From Flavobacterium sp. UMI-01 (GTDB lineage: Bacteria > Bacteroidota > Bacteroidia > Flavobacteriales > Flavobacteriaceae), in assembly GCF_019656315.1 (NCBI RefSeq), contig NZ_BPLU01000038.1:186001-250000 (forward strand): a stretch of 64,000 nt of DNA. Reading direction: 5' to 3'. The translations under genes and the position numbers were made by a program. Shown here one piece after another: positions 20,162 through 28,514 of this stretch (positions are counted from its first letter, which is position 1; the number at the start of each line of letters is the position of its first letter). Under the pieces are notes generated by a model, which was not told the DNA's origin, ran no database searches, and worked only from the letters and a program-made list of their open reading frames with translations.

Positions 20162-22309
20162 TTACTTTACGGTTAGTTTAATTGTTGTCAAATCTTTGGC
20201 TAAAGATGAAGCTCCAACTGAAATGGTAAAATCTCCTGGCTCGACCACTTTTTTCATTTCTTGATTGTAAATCGATAGATTGTCAAAATTCAATTCAAAT
20301 TGAACCGTTTTGGTTTCACCTGCTTTGAGATGAACACGCTCAAAACCTTTTAGCATTTTGTTGTATCTTCCAACAGAAGCAAAATCATCCCTTATGTACA
20401 TTTGTACAATCTCGTCACCATCTCGTTTGCCAGTGTTGGTCACTTCTACCGAAACTGTTGTTTTTCCGTTAACAGCAATGGTCGGCTGAGCCAATTTTAA
20501 ATTTTTATATTCAAAAGTGGTATAACTCATTCCTTGTCCAAAAGCAAATAATGGTGTTTTATCAGCAAACTTATACAACCCTTTTCCTGAACCTACAAAA
20601 TCAGGTTTCTCTAAATAAGTAACCGGAATTTGCCCTACCGAACGCGGAAAAGAAACGGTTAATTTCCCTCCTGGATTGTTGTCTCCAAAAATAGTTTCAG
20701 CAATCGCCTCACCTGATTTCATGCCTAAATACCAAGTTTCTAAAATCGATGGAATTTTTTCAGCTATAAAATTGATGGAAAGTGGACGACCATTGATTAG
20801 AACAGCTACAATTGGTTTTCCTGTTTTATGAATTGCTTCTACCAATTCGTTTTGAACCCCAATTAAATCTAAATTATCTCTATCGATTCCTTCGCCACAA
20901 GTAAGAGAAGAACCACCAACGGCTAGAATAACCACATCTGAATTTTGAGCTGCTTTTATTGCCTCATCAAATCCAGCTTTAGAATCCGTATATAAATCAC
21001 AACCTTTGGCATAATTTACTTTTATATCCTTCCCTACTTTATCCTTAATCCCTTGTAAAACCGAAACATAATAAGGAGCTGCACCTGTATAGCCTCCTAA
21101 CAAAGGAAACTTTCCATTTGGCAATTTGTTTTCATCAGCATTTGGCCCAATTACCGCAATGCTTTTGATTTTGTTTTTATCCAATGGCAAAAGGTTGTTT
21201 TCATTTTTCAACAATACGATTGCTTTTTTGGCAATTTTCAAGGATACTGCTTGACTTTCAGGCTTACTAACTAATTTATCTGGATAGGTTTTTCCTAATG
21301 TTTCAAACAAACCCAATCTGTATTTAGCCGTTAAAACTCGGCTCACACTTTGGTCAATATTTTTAATAATCGAAGGGTCTCTTTTAAGCGCTTCTTTCAA
21401 AACGGCATTTGTATAAGTGGACCATTCCAAACTTTTACCAATTACCAAGTCCATATCGACTCCTGTTTTCAATCCTAAAATGGCAGCGTCTACTCTGTCT
21501 TTAGCAATCGAATGCATGATATTTAATCGCAACACATCGTTATTATCTGAAACGATAAAACCATCAAATCCCCATTTATCGCGCAACAATCCTTGTAAAA
21601 GCGGTTTGTTCATGTGCATAGGAATACCATTAAAATCTTGATGTCCTGGCATTAGCGAACCTACTTTGGCTTCTTTTACAACAGCTTCAAAAGGTGGCAA
21701 ATGAATTTCATACAATCTTCTTTCGGACATATCACTAAAACCTCCATTGATACCACGACGGTTTTCAGGATAGCCTACAAAATGTTTGGCCGTAGCCATA
21801 ATATGATTTTTGTCAAAACGTTCTTTACCCGTTCCTTGAAGTCCGTTTACAAAGGCAACACCCATTTTGGAAACTAAAAAAGGATCTTCGCCATAAGATT
21901 CTTCCACACGTCCATAACGAGGGTCACCCGTAATTACATCTAAATTAGGCGAATAACAATGCGTTAAATTAGCCGCTCTGGCTTCTAAAGCAATATGCGT
22001 AGTCATTTCCTGAAGCAATTTCGGTTCCCAAGTAGAACCCAAAGCAATCGCTTGCGGATACACGGTGGCATTGTCTAGCCACAGGCCGTGCAAACATTCA
22101 CTGTATTTCATCATAGGAATACCTAAGCGCGTGTTTTCAGGAGCATCTTGCGTTAATTGTTCTATTTTTTCGTCCAGCGTCATTTTTCCCAATAGTACTT
22201 TGACCTTGGCAGCAATTTCAGTATTCAATTGCTGTGCAAATCCTGCTTGAACATGGGCTACTACTAGCACAAAAAAGAATTTAACAAATAACGAATGTGA
22301 TTTAATCAT
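20162..22309 (-). CDS. Glycoside hydrolase family 3 (BglX/beta-glucosidase-xylosidase type)
   Basis: 715 residues with signal peptide (VQAGFAQ). Domain 1 TIM barrel (about 35-340) with KHFVGYPENRRG and the nucleophile block GFDGFIVSDNND (Asp255). Domain 2 alpha/beta sandwich (about 370-570) with AVIGPNAD, GGSSLTCGEGIDRDNLDL and FGDNNPGGKLTVSFPRS; C-terminal Fn3-like domain (about 640-715). GH3 enzymes act as exo-beta-glycosidases on glucose, xylose or related units, finishing oligosaccharides in the periplasm. The nucleophile is followed by Asn (SDN) rather than the commoner SDW, as in some xylosidase/glucosidase clades. Its promoter has a partial operator box about 74 bp upstream (TCCTGC at 22383-22388). 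Confidence 0.93.
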   Translation of the reverse strand: MIKSHSLFVKFFFVLVVAHVQAGFAQQLNTEIAAKVKVLLGKMTLDEKIEQLTQDAPENTRLGIPMMKYSECLHGLWLDNATVYPQAIALGSTWEPKLLQEMTTHIALEARAANLTHCYSPNLDVITGDPRYGRVEESYGEDPFLVSKMGVAFVNGLQGTGKERFDKNHIMATAKHFVGYPENRRGINGGFSDMSERRLYEIHLPPFEAVVKEAKVGSLMPGHQDFNGIPMHMNKPLLQGLLRDKWGFDGFIVSDNNDVLRLNIMHSIAKDRVDAAILGLKTGVDMDLVIGKSLEWSTYTNAVLKEALKRDPSIIKNIDQSVSRVLTAKYRLGLFETLGKTYPDKLVSKPESQAVSLKIAKKAIVLLKNENNLLPLDKNKIKSIAVIGPNADENKLPNGKFPLLGGYTGAAPYYVSVLQGIKDKVGKDIKVNYAKGCDLYTDSKAGFDEAIKAAQNSDVVILAVGGSSLTCGEGIDRDNLDLIGVQNELVEAIHKTGKPIVAVLINGRPLSINFIAEKIPSILETWYLGMKSGEAIAETIFGDNNPGGKLTVSFPRSVGQIPVTYLEKPDFVGSGKGLYKFADKTPLFAFGQGMSYTTFEYKNLKLAQPTIAVNGKTTVSVEVTNTGKRDGDEIVQMYIRDDFASVGRYNKMLKGFERVHLKAGETKTVQFELNFDNLSIYNQEMKKVVEPGDFTISVGASSLAKDLTTIKLTVK

Positions 22310-22382
22310 TGTAAATAATATTAATAGTTTTAGTCCACTCTATTCTAATTTCTAAAATTAGTGTAGGTCGTTCAAATAGTTG

Positions 22383-22401
22383 TCCTGCTTTATCGGTATA
22401 G
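22383..22401 (-). promoter_or_regulatory. Partial operator-like box before GH3
   Basis: TCCTGCTTTATCGGTATAG keeps the TCCTG half and T/A-rich spacer of the boxes at 5751, 14855 and 25702 and lies at the same distance (about 74 bp) from the start, but the ACTGCA half is not conserved. Weak evidence alone. Confidence 0.25.
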
Positions 22402-22433
22402 AAAATCTAACAAACCTAAATGGGTTTTCATTA

Positions 22434-23813
22434 TTACTTTTTAACTATCCCCGGAGCTATTTTGAAATGGATGTTTTTTTGATCTTCAGGCCATTTTTTA
22501 ATGGTTAACTGTTGGCTCATTTCATCCCAAACAAAGTCCGAACCGGTCGCTTTTGTATTGTTTTTTACTACTTGAAGTCCTTCTTTTTTAGTAGGATCAT
22601 AGGTTAGTATCATGGCATCATCACAAAAAATGGTAAATCCATCTGGATAATGCCTATTGGCTCCCACAAAGACAACCGAAGTTCCCTTGTTATTATCTGA
22701 TTTTAAATTAACATGTAGCGTACGGGTGGTAAAATCAAATTTGAATTTCAAAATATCTCCCGCAATCGTTTGGGGATAAGGTCTTGCAATGATATCAGTA
22801 ATGTACTTACGTTCTACCGTTCCGACGGCATTTTTGTCACTAAAAATGGCCCAGGTTGAAGGTCCTTCTGATAAAAAATTTTGCATTTTTGGATTTCCAG
22901 AAAACCAAGCTTTAATGCTTCCTACCCCCATTTCATCAAAAACTTCGGCGGTACGCATATACAATTCGGTATATTTAAGCTGTCCAACCTTTCCACTAAT
23001 AAGGGTATCTGTTTTGGCAAAAGTAGGAAAACCCCATTCTCCTATAAAAATGGGAGCATTTAGCATGGTCGATTCGCGATCAAAACGTTCCATCACAGGT
23101 TTTACCAAATCCATATTGCTCTGGTAAATATGGGGTGCAAAAACCACATTTTTCCGATTAACAGGCGCCGTAATTTCAGCATATTGATTGTTGTCCATCC
23201 CTTCTCCTTTATTCATAAAAATGGACTGAATCAACACTTTTTTATTTGGATTTATTTTTTGACTTTCATCTATGATTTTTTGGTACAACGGCACTAGGTA
23301 TTTTGCAGTCAAATCATCGTATGAAATATCCATCGTAAGTTTTCGCGGTTCGTTCACCACATCATAACCAAGCACAAAATTTTCGTTTTTATAGCGGTTC
23401 CAAATTAACTTCCATGCATCTATATAGGTTGTATGTTCCTTTTTTTTATTCAGCCAAAATTGCTCCCATGAAAAATGCTCCACTCCATAAACGGTCATTT
23501 TAAAAACCGTTTTAATCCCTTGTGCTTTGGCTAGATTGACAAGTGTGTCTAATTTGAGTAAATAATTGTTATCTACTTTGGCTCCTTGAAATGTACTGAG
23601 TTTCCCTAATTCCAGTCGGATTACTTGAGAATTAGCACCCATTCGCACCATTCGCAGATAATCATCAGCGGTAAAATTACCATCATTAGTCACCACCACA
23701 TACCCTCTAGGGATAACATGCCTGCCTTGTTCGTCACGCAAACCGTGTTTGATTTGGGAAAAAGCCGAACTCATTCCTAAGCTGAACATCAAAATTAAAA
23801 GGGTATTTTTCAT
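22434..23813 (-). CDS. Glycoside hydrolase family 5 with C-terminal beta-domain (endoglycoceramidase-like layout)
   Basis: 459 residues with signal peptide (SSAFSQ). Barrel signatures: RLELG near 66-70, acid/base in GYDVVNEPRK (Asn154-Glu155), HIYQ near 228, nucleophile in PIFIGEWGFP (Glu259), and AWFSGNP. Residues about 350-459 form a second beta domain (FVGANRHYPDGFTIFCDDAM) like the C-terminal domain of endoglycoceramidase-type GH5 enzymes. GH5 is broad (glucanases, mannanases, galactanases, glycoceramidases, exo-enzymes), so the substrate is open. The gene begins 51 bp after the sulfatase stop and is probably co-transcribed with it. Confidence 0.85.
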   Translation of the reverse strand: MKNTLLILMFSLGMSSAFSQIKHGLRDEQGRHVIPRGYVVVTNDGNFTADDYLRMVRMGANSQVIRLELGKLSTFQGAKVDNNYLLKLDTLVNLAKAQGIKTVFKMTVYGVEHFSWEQFWLNKKKEHTTYIDAWKLIWNRYKNENFVLGYDVVNEPRKLTMDISYDDLTAKYLVPLYQKIIDESQKINPNKKVLIQSIFMNKGEGMDNNQYAEITAPVNRKNVVFAPHIYQSNMDLVKPVMERFDRESTMLNAPIFIGEWGFPTFAKTDTLISGKVGQLKYTELYMRTAEVFDEMGVGSIKAWFSGNPKMQNFLSEGPSTWAIFSDKNAVGTVERKYITDIIARPYPQTIAGDILKFKFDFTTRTLHVNLKSDNNKGTSVVFVGANRHYPDGFTIFCDDAMILTYDPTKKEGLQVVKNNTKATGSDFVWDEMSQQLTIKKWPEDQKNIHFKIAPGIVKK

Positions 23814-23864
23814 GTTTATTTTTTATTTAATTAACCCTTAATCGGGTTTGCTTATCGCTGATTG

Positions 23865-25622
23865 TTATTTTTTAATTTGAAAAGATTTGGAAACCGAATA
23901 ATCTCCAGTTCTATTAACTTCATCCCACAAACGTACTTTCCAGTAATAGGTTTTTCCCGATTCTAATGATGAACCATTGTAGGCAATATTTGTAGCTTGT
24001 ATTTTACGCACTTCTTCGCTGTTCCAAACGTCTCCAATATTTTGGTTGAGTTTATCTAAAGAGCTTGAAACTAGAATTTGATACGCTTGTTGTTTGGCAA
24101 TTTGTTTCGGTACAGTCCAGCTAAATTGAACCAAGTTCGCATTCGCTGTTTTATCTTTTGTATTTTCTCCAAAAGTCACTGTTAATCCAGAGGCTAATCC
24201 AGAATAAGGGTCGTTATTTTTTGCAATTAAAGCATCACATTGGGCACGCAATTGCTTCAGTACTTTTTGATACTTTTTATCTTTTGCAAGATTTGTTAGT
24301 TCATTAGGATCATTTTGTAAATGATACAATTCCTCTATTGATTTATCATTCACGTATCGGAAATATTTCCATTCATTCGTACGAACACCTTCACTTGGCG
24401 GAATATTTTTAAACTCCCATAAATGTTCAATTAAAATAGCATCACGTTTTAAATTGGAACAAGACGAATTAATTAACGGCACTAAACTTTTGCCATCCCA
24501 AGAAGCAGGTTGTTTTACACCTGCCATATCCAAAATAGTAGCAGGTACATCAATATTCAACGCCATTTCTTCCACATCTTTATGTTCTTTTATACGTGGA
24601 TCGTAAATCATCAAGGGCACTCTAATCGAATTATCATACATTAACCACTTACCCGCCAATTGTCTTTCGCCCAAAAAATAACCATTATCGCCCATGACAA
24701 TAATAATGGTATTGTCAGCCAAACCTTTCTTTTCTAATTCTTTTCGGATTTTGGTAATTTCCATATCCACTCCAGCAATCATTCGGAAATAGCCTTTTAC
24801 ACTGTGTTGGTATTTTTCTGGAGTATCATATCGCCACGTCCATCTCAAACGGTTATAACCATCTTTGACTATTTGAGGCAATTTATCAAAATAGGTTTTG
24901 TCCGAAAATTTAGCATCGGGAACGGTAGTATTCGCAAGAACAAAATCTTGTTCTTTATCCCAAAAATATTGGTCTTTGGCAGAATCATGAGCATGAGGCG
25001 CACTAAAACTCAATTGCAAGCAAAAAGGCCTGTTCTTTGGAGCTTTGTCTATAAAATCCAAAGCTTGTTGCCCCGTATAACGCGTTAGATGCACCGTGTC
25101 TTTTCCGATTGTCTTGTAATAATAACCACGTCTGTCATGAAAAGATGCTTTGCGGTCGTAATCATCATATTCGTTATATAACTCATCTAAATGCTTGTAC
25201 TTTACACCAAATTTCCCAAAAAGTGCCGTGTAATAACCTGCTTCTTTTAGCACTTTAGGAAAAGCTTCTTGCATGTATTCCTGCTTTATTTCACTCGATG
25301 TAAAAGAGTAGCGATGCGTTCTTTCATACAGTCCACTAAAAATACTCGCTCTACTGGCAGCACAAATTGGTGTGGTGGAAATCGCATTTTTAAAATAAAC
25401 TCCTTCTTTAGCTATTTTATCCATTTCGGGCGTGTAGGCCAATGGATTTCCTGCATAACCAAGAGCATCAAAACGCTGGTCATCTGTAAGAATAAAAATA
25501 ATATTGGGCTTTTTTTCCGCTGCATGCTTATGCTGCCCCACAACCGTCGTGGTAGTAAAAACGAAAAACATTTTTAAAAATACGACTGCAAAAAACTGTA
25601 TTCTTGTCATTAAATCACTCAT
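23865..25622 (-). CDS. S1-family sulfatase with C-terminal rhamnosidase-type Fn3 domain
   Basis: 585 residues. Signal peptide; Met5 (25610) is an equally good start. Formylglycine site C87-A-A-S-R91 inside [14 protein letters not shown]; metal ligands in LTDDQR (Asp47-48) and VMGDNGYF near 312. The Cys at the modification site needs an anaerobic-type or FGE maturase, not present in the window. Residues about 480-585 ([30 protein letters not shown]) form an Fn3-like domain that resembles the N-terminal domain of the neighbouring GH78 in place of the usual bare sulfatase end. It hydrolyses sulfate esters on the glycan and starts the sulfatase-GH5 unit with an operator box 80 bp upstream. Confidence 0.92.
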   Translation of the reverse strand: MSDLMTRIQFFAVVFLKMFFVFTTTTVVGQHKHAAEKKPNIIFILTDDQRFDALGYAGNPLAYTPEMDKIAKEGVYFKNAISTTPICAASRASIFSGLYERTHRYSFTSSEIKQEYMQEAFPKVLKEAGYYTALFGKFGVKYKHLDELYNEYDDYDRKASFHDRRGYYYKTIGKDTVHLTRYTGQQALDFIDKAPKNRPFCLQLSFSAPHAHDSAKDQYFWDKEQDFVLANTTVPDAKFSDKTYFDKLPQIVKDGYNRLRWTWRYDTPEKYQHSVKGYFRMIAGVDMEITKIRKELEKKGLADNTIIIVMGDNGYFLGERQLAGKWLMYDNSIRVPLMIYDPRIKEHKDVEEMALNIDVPATILDMAGVKQPASWDGKSLVPLINSSCSNLKRDAILIEHLWEFKNIPPSEGVRTNEWKYFRYVNDKSIEELYHLQNDPNELTNLAKDKKYQKVLKQLRAQCDALIAKNNDPYSGLASGLTVTFGENTKDKTANANLVQFSWTVPKQIAKQQAYQILVSSSLDKLNQNIGDVWNSEEVRKIQATNIAYNGSSLESGKTYYWKVRLWDEVNRTGDYSVSKSFQIKK

Positions 25623-25701
25623 TTATAATTTGAAAAAATTAGGAAGTTAGTAGCTATTTTTTATCCAAGAACAAATTAAAACATCTACTAAAAAAAATCT
25701 A

Positions 25702-25718
25702 TCCTGAGCTATACTGCA
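25702..25718 (-). promoter_or_regulatory. Candidate operator box, copy 3 (sulfatase-GH5)
   Basis: TCCTGAGCTATACTGCA on the plus strand, with TCCTG and ACTGCA halves identical to the susC and GH2 copies and the same 6-base spacer. It is 80 bp before the sulfatase start. Confidence 0.5.
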
Positions 25719-26104
25719 ATAGACAACAAAGTTTAGCTTAACATTTTCTTGTTGTTAATTCCTAACGGTATTTGGTATTGACAAAAATAATGGGTAAACA
25801 GGTTTTAAAAGTACCAAAAAGGGATACAATCGTCCTTTAGCAACAATCACAGGAATAGTTTCTTATTTTTTCAAGTCCTAAAAGAGACTAATTATCAAAA
25901 GTTTACAAATTTCATCTATGATTTTTAAAAAAAAGCGAGGAATGTTCAATAGCCATTTGAAGTTTTTATTCTATTAAAACACAGCAGAAGATAAAAGTTT
26001 AAAATTCTTAAATTTTAAACGTGTTCTAAAATATTGTTATTTGTACTAATTTTTTCAAATCTTCGATAAAATGGTTCGAGATTTGTTCGGTTGTGGCTAC
26101 TAGC

Positions 26105-26140
26105 AAAAAAGTCCGTTTTCTTTCGAAAACGGACTTTTTT
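26105..26140. terminator. Strong bidirectional terminator
   Basis: Perfect 16-bp stem AAAAAAGTCCGTTTTC / GAAAACGGACTTTTTT with loop TTTC, flanked by A and T runs. No intact gene ends here. It may insulate the PUL from the degraded block to its right, or be the end of a lost gene. Confidence 0.85.
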
Positions 26141-26179
26141 ATGTTGTTTTAACCATTTTTAACAAGTTAATAAATACAA

Positions 26180-26394
26180 ATTACTAACGAAGAAATTAGC
26201 AAAGTTGCAAAACAACTGAAGCTTGTTCCTGATGAATCTGGAAATATAGAATTGTATAATAAATTCTGGACGTATAATCTGCATTTAAAAATGAATATAC
26301 CGCTCCCCCGTTAGTTGTCTATGCAGATTTAATAGGTACCAGTAATAACAGAAATATAGAATCTGCCAAAATCATTTTAGAAAATGGATTATAA
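26180..26394 (+). pseudogene. 3' remnant of an AbiEi-type antitoxin/regulator gene
   Basis: Two reading frames join into one family C-terminus. First ISKVAKQLKLVPDESGNIEL then YNKFW (about 26190-26265), then after a frameshift near 26290 APPLVVYADLIGTSN and NRNIESAKIILENGL, ending at 26394. The APPLxVYADLIxT...NIExAK pattern is typical of the C-terminal end of AbiEi-type (type IV toxin-antitoxin) proteins. The 5' part, including the DNA-binding region, is absent. It overlaps the start of the toxin-like gene at 26384, the usual coupled arrangement. Confidence 0.65.
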
Positions 26395-27224
26395 ACCATC
26401 AAGTGAAAAACTGGAAAATCCATTATTAAAAAAACTGTTAGACTAACTAATTCAAGTATTTCTAAAATTGGAAATCAAATTTCTGTTATCGGAGCAACAG
26501 CAAGAGATATCATTATGGAGCTTCATGGAGAAAGATCAGGCAGAAGAACTCAAGACATAGATATCGCTATAGCTATTGATAAATGGGAGCAATTTTCAAC
26601 TATTGAAAAAGAAATAATACAACTGCCTAACTTTAATAAAGATCTCAAACAACAACAAAGTTTTTTATATCTGAAAGATTTTCAATTAGATATCGTTCCT
26701 TATGAAGGTATTGCAACTGCCGAAGACAAAATCTTCTGGCCACCAGATCAATCCTTAGCAATGACGGTACTTGGCTTTGAAGAAGCTGAAAAAGATTTGT
26801 TAAGAGTTAAAATAGATGAAACATTAAAATTGACGTTGTTTCTTTAGCCAGAATTTTCATTTTGAAATTGGTTGCTTGGAAAGACAGACATCATATAGGC
26901 AATAAAGATGCCGATGATATGGGATTTATTCTATTGAACTATCTCAATATCCACCAAGAAAGAGCTGTTATGGAGTACCACGAAGAAGTGTATAAATTAG
27001 AAAACTTCTCCATCACTAAAGCTGGTGCTGCTCTGTTAGGTTTAGATATCAACATACTCTTATCTGATAACAAAACCAATAAAGCTAAATTAAAAGCCAT
27101 TATCGAAACAGAGATAAAATTAAAAGAAAACAGTATTTTATTCAACCAAATACTCGAAACAAACCACATTAAATTTGATGATATCCTGGATTGTTTTCAA
27201 ATCCTTAATCAAAAAATAAAGTAA
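26384..27224 (+). pseudogene. AbiEii-type nucleotidyltransferase toxin, broken
   Basis: Translation from ATG 26384 reads MDYKPSSEKLENPLLKKLLD, then TAA (26444-26446), then LIQVFLKLEI, shifts frame to SVIGATARDIIMELHG, continues RTQDIDIAIAIDKW (nucleotidyltransferase metal-site region), LDIVPYEGI and TVLGFEEAEKD, then shifts again near 26830-26850 into DVVSLARIFILKLVAWKDR and runs to 27224. GATARDI and TxDIDIAI are hallmarks of AbiEii-like nucleotidyltransferases, which transfer nucleotides to tRNA or similar targets as toxins. At least one stop and two frameshifts make it non-functional. The piece at 26515-26847 and the piece at 26862-27224 are parts of this one gene. Confidence 0.75.
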
Positions 27225-27231
27225 TTGATTA

Positions 27232-27921
27232 ATGCAAATACAACAGTTAACAGGGAAAGGAAAAATAGAAAGTAACCAAGATTTTATCTGTGTAAACAAA
27301 TTAGAATCTGGCTTTTCCTTTTTTCTGATTGCTGATGGTATGGGAGGTTACGAAAAAGGTGATGGAGCGGCAAAGATTGCTGTTGAAAATATTTTCACAT
27401 TTCTTAACCATATTACACATATAAACGAACAAAATATACAACAAGCTGTTCACAAAGCTAATTTGGAAATCAAACAATTCAATACCAAAAATAATATTAA
27501 ATCTGGCGCTACAATAGGTGGTGTTATTATAGAAAAAGATACTATTCATATTTTCTGGGTTGGGGACGTTATGGTTTATCAAATAAACAAAAACGAAGTT
27601 TTGTTTCAGACAAAAAGCCATACTCTAGTAAATAGCCAACTTGAATCAGACAATTTAAAAGAAGATAAATCTTTAGATAAATATAGACATATTGTAACCA
27701 AATCTATTTCTGGAAAATCATCTGAACTGAACATTGGTTATCAATCCAAAACATTTTCTAAAGCCCAATCATTCATCATATGTTCCGATGGTCTTCACAA
27801 TGTAATTTCTATCGAGCAACTTCTCATATTTATCAATTAAAAAAACGGTTTACAAAAATTGGAACATCAAATTCTTAAGGAAGCACAAGATAATTACTCA
27901 ATTATTACCATAACATTCTAG
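27232..27921 (+). pseudogene. PP2C-family serine/threonine phosphatase truncated by an in-frame stop
   Basis: The open frame (27232-27840, 202 aa) begins MQIQQLTGKGKIESNQDF and carries the PP2C motifs IADGMGGYEKGDGAA, KSGATIGGVII, FWVGDVMVY and SFIICSDGLHN. A TAA at 27838-27840 interrupts it. In the same frame the sequence then continues KNGLQKLEHQILKEAQDNYSIITITF to a second stop at 27919-27921. The lost piece contains the family's final metal-binding Asp (DNYS), so the truncated protein is probably inactive. The gene follows the AbiEii remnant by 7 bp and may have been part of the same island. A natural 202-residue protein cannot be excluded. Confidence 0.7.
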
Positions 27922-27960
27922 TAGTTTTGAAAATTAAAAAATGAAACACGAATCTCAACT

Positions 27961-28040
27961 AAACCACTCTGCACTGAAAGTGCAGAGGTTTGTTTGACGA
28001 GGGACTGAAAGTCCCTCATTTCTTTCATTCGAGAATGAAA
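27961..28040. repeat. Three consecutive perfect hairpins at the IS200 end
   Basis: CTCTGCACT-GAA-AGTGCAGAG (27967-27987), extended by AAAC/GTTT; GAGGGACT-GAA-AGTCCCTC (27999-28017); TTTCATTC-GA-GAATGAAA (28023-28040). The first two share the loop GAA and the flanks CT/AG. The third overlaps the transposase stop codon at 28025-28027. Likely the recognition or protective hairpins of the element. Confidence 0.8.
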
Positions 28041-28462
28041 TTTGAATTATCATCATTATCTTTTCTTCTGTGATGCTCCAAATATTCATTTACCATTTTG
28101 TCAGTTATATTCCCAGTACTCCAAACTCCATATCCACTTGCCCAAAAATGTTGACCCCAATATCGTTCTTTCAATTCAGGAAATTCCATCTGTAATTTTC
28201 GAGACGTTCTCCCTTTAAAACTTTTTAAAATGGAACTGACATTCTGTTTGGGGGCATATTCAATATGCATGTGAACATGATCAGAACTTACAACTCCTTT
28301 TAAAATTTCAATTCCTTATGCTTCACAAATTTGTATCAAAATTTCACGGCAACGCTTTTGAACATCGCCTTTCAATACTTTATACCTATATTTAGTAACC
28401 CAAACAACATGACATGTTAATCTGCTTATGTTATGCGAACCTTTTCTTAAATCTATAGCCAT
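28025..28462 (-). pseudogene. tnpA: IS200-type TnpA transposase with internal stop
   Basis: Starts MAIDLRKGSHNISRLTCHVV then WVTKYRYKVLKG, the usual TnpA beginning. Codon 49 is TAA (28316-28318); after it the same frame continues GIEILKGVVSSDHVHMHIEYAP, the metal-binding HUH motif, and FKGRTSRKLQMEFPEL, YWGQHFWASGYGVWS, NEYLEHH (catalytic Tyr region). 145 codons in all, normal for the family. Translation from Met65 (28270) would lack the N-terminal half, so the enzyme is dead unless the stop is read through. Confidence 0.85.
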
Positions 28463-28514
28463 AACCTAAAGATATAGATTTTTTCGCATTACTAAAATAC
28501 TTCAATAAATTGCA

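Larger units (their letters stand above)
25623..26179. other. Gene-free region upstream of the sulfatase
   Basis: Holds the operator-like box at 25702-25718, an AGTACC-N5-GGGATAC element (25810-25827) similar to the gntR operator, and a strong bidirectional terminator (26105-26140). A ten-codon open stretch ending at 26104 is too short to call. No other gene or RNA is seen. Confidence 0.6.
27961..28480 (-). mobile_element. IS200/IS605-type element, decayed
   Basis: A single-gene element: transposase gene (28025-28462) plus a run of hairpins at its 3' side. IS200/IS605 elements transpose as single strands and mark their ends with hairpins rather than inverted terminal repeats. The left boundary is unclear, about 28465-28500; the adjacent GH16 pseudogene loses similarity there, as if the element truncated it. 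No accessory TnpB gene is present. Confidence 0.7.

Noticed and set aside
26071-26104. Short open stretch MVRDLFGCGY before the terminator at 26105
   Set aside because: Ten codons with no start context or homologue I can support; probably chance or a repeat remnant.
26515-27224. Two separate small genes (26515-26847 and 26862-27224)
   Set aside because: They are two frames of one nucleotidyltransferase gene; the family sequence continues across the junction after a shift.
27967-28040. CRISPR-like repeats
   Set aside because: These are hairpins with differing stems, not direct repeats with spacers, and no cas gene is in the window.
28025-28270. Functional short transposase starting at Met65
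   Set aside because: It would lack the N-terminal half of the fold; the same frame upstream of the TAA is clearly TnpA sequence.
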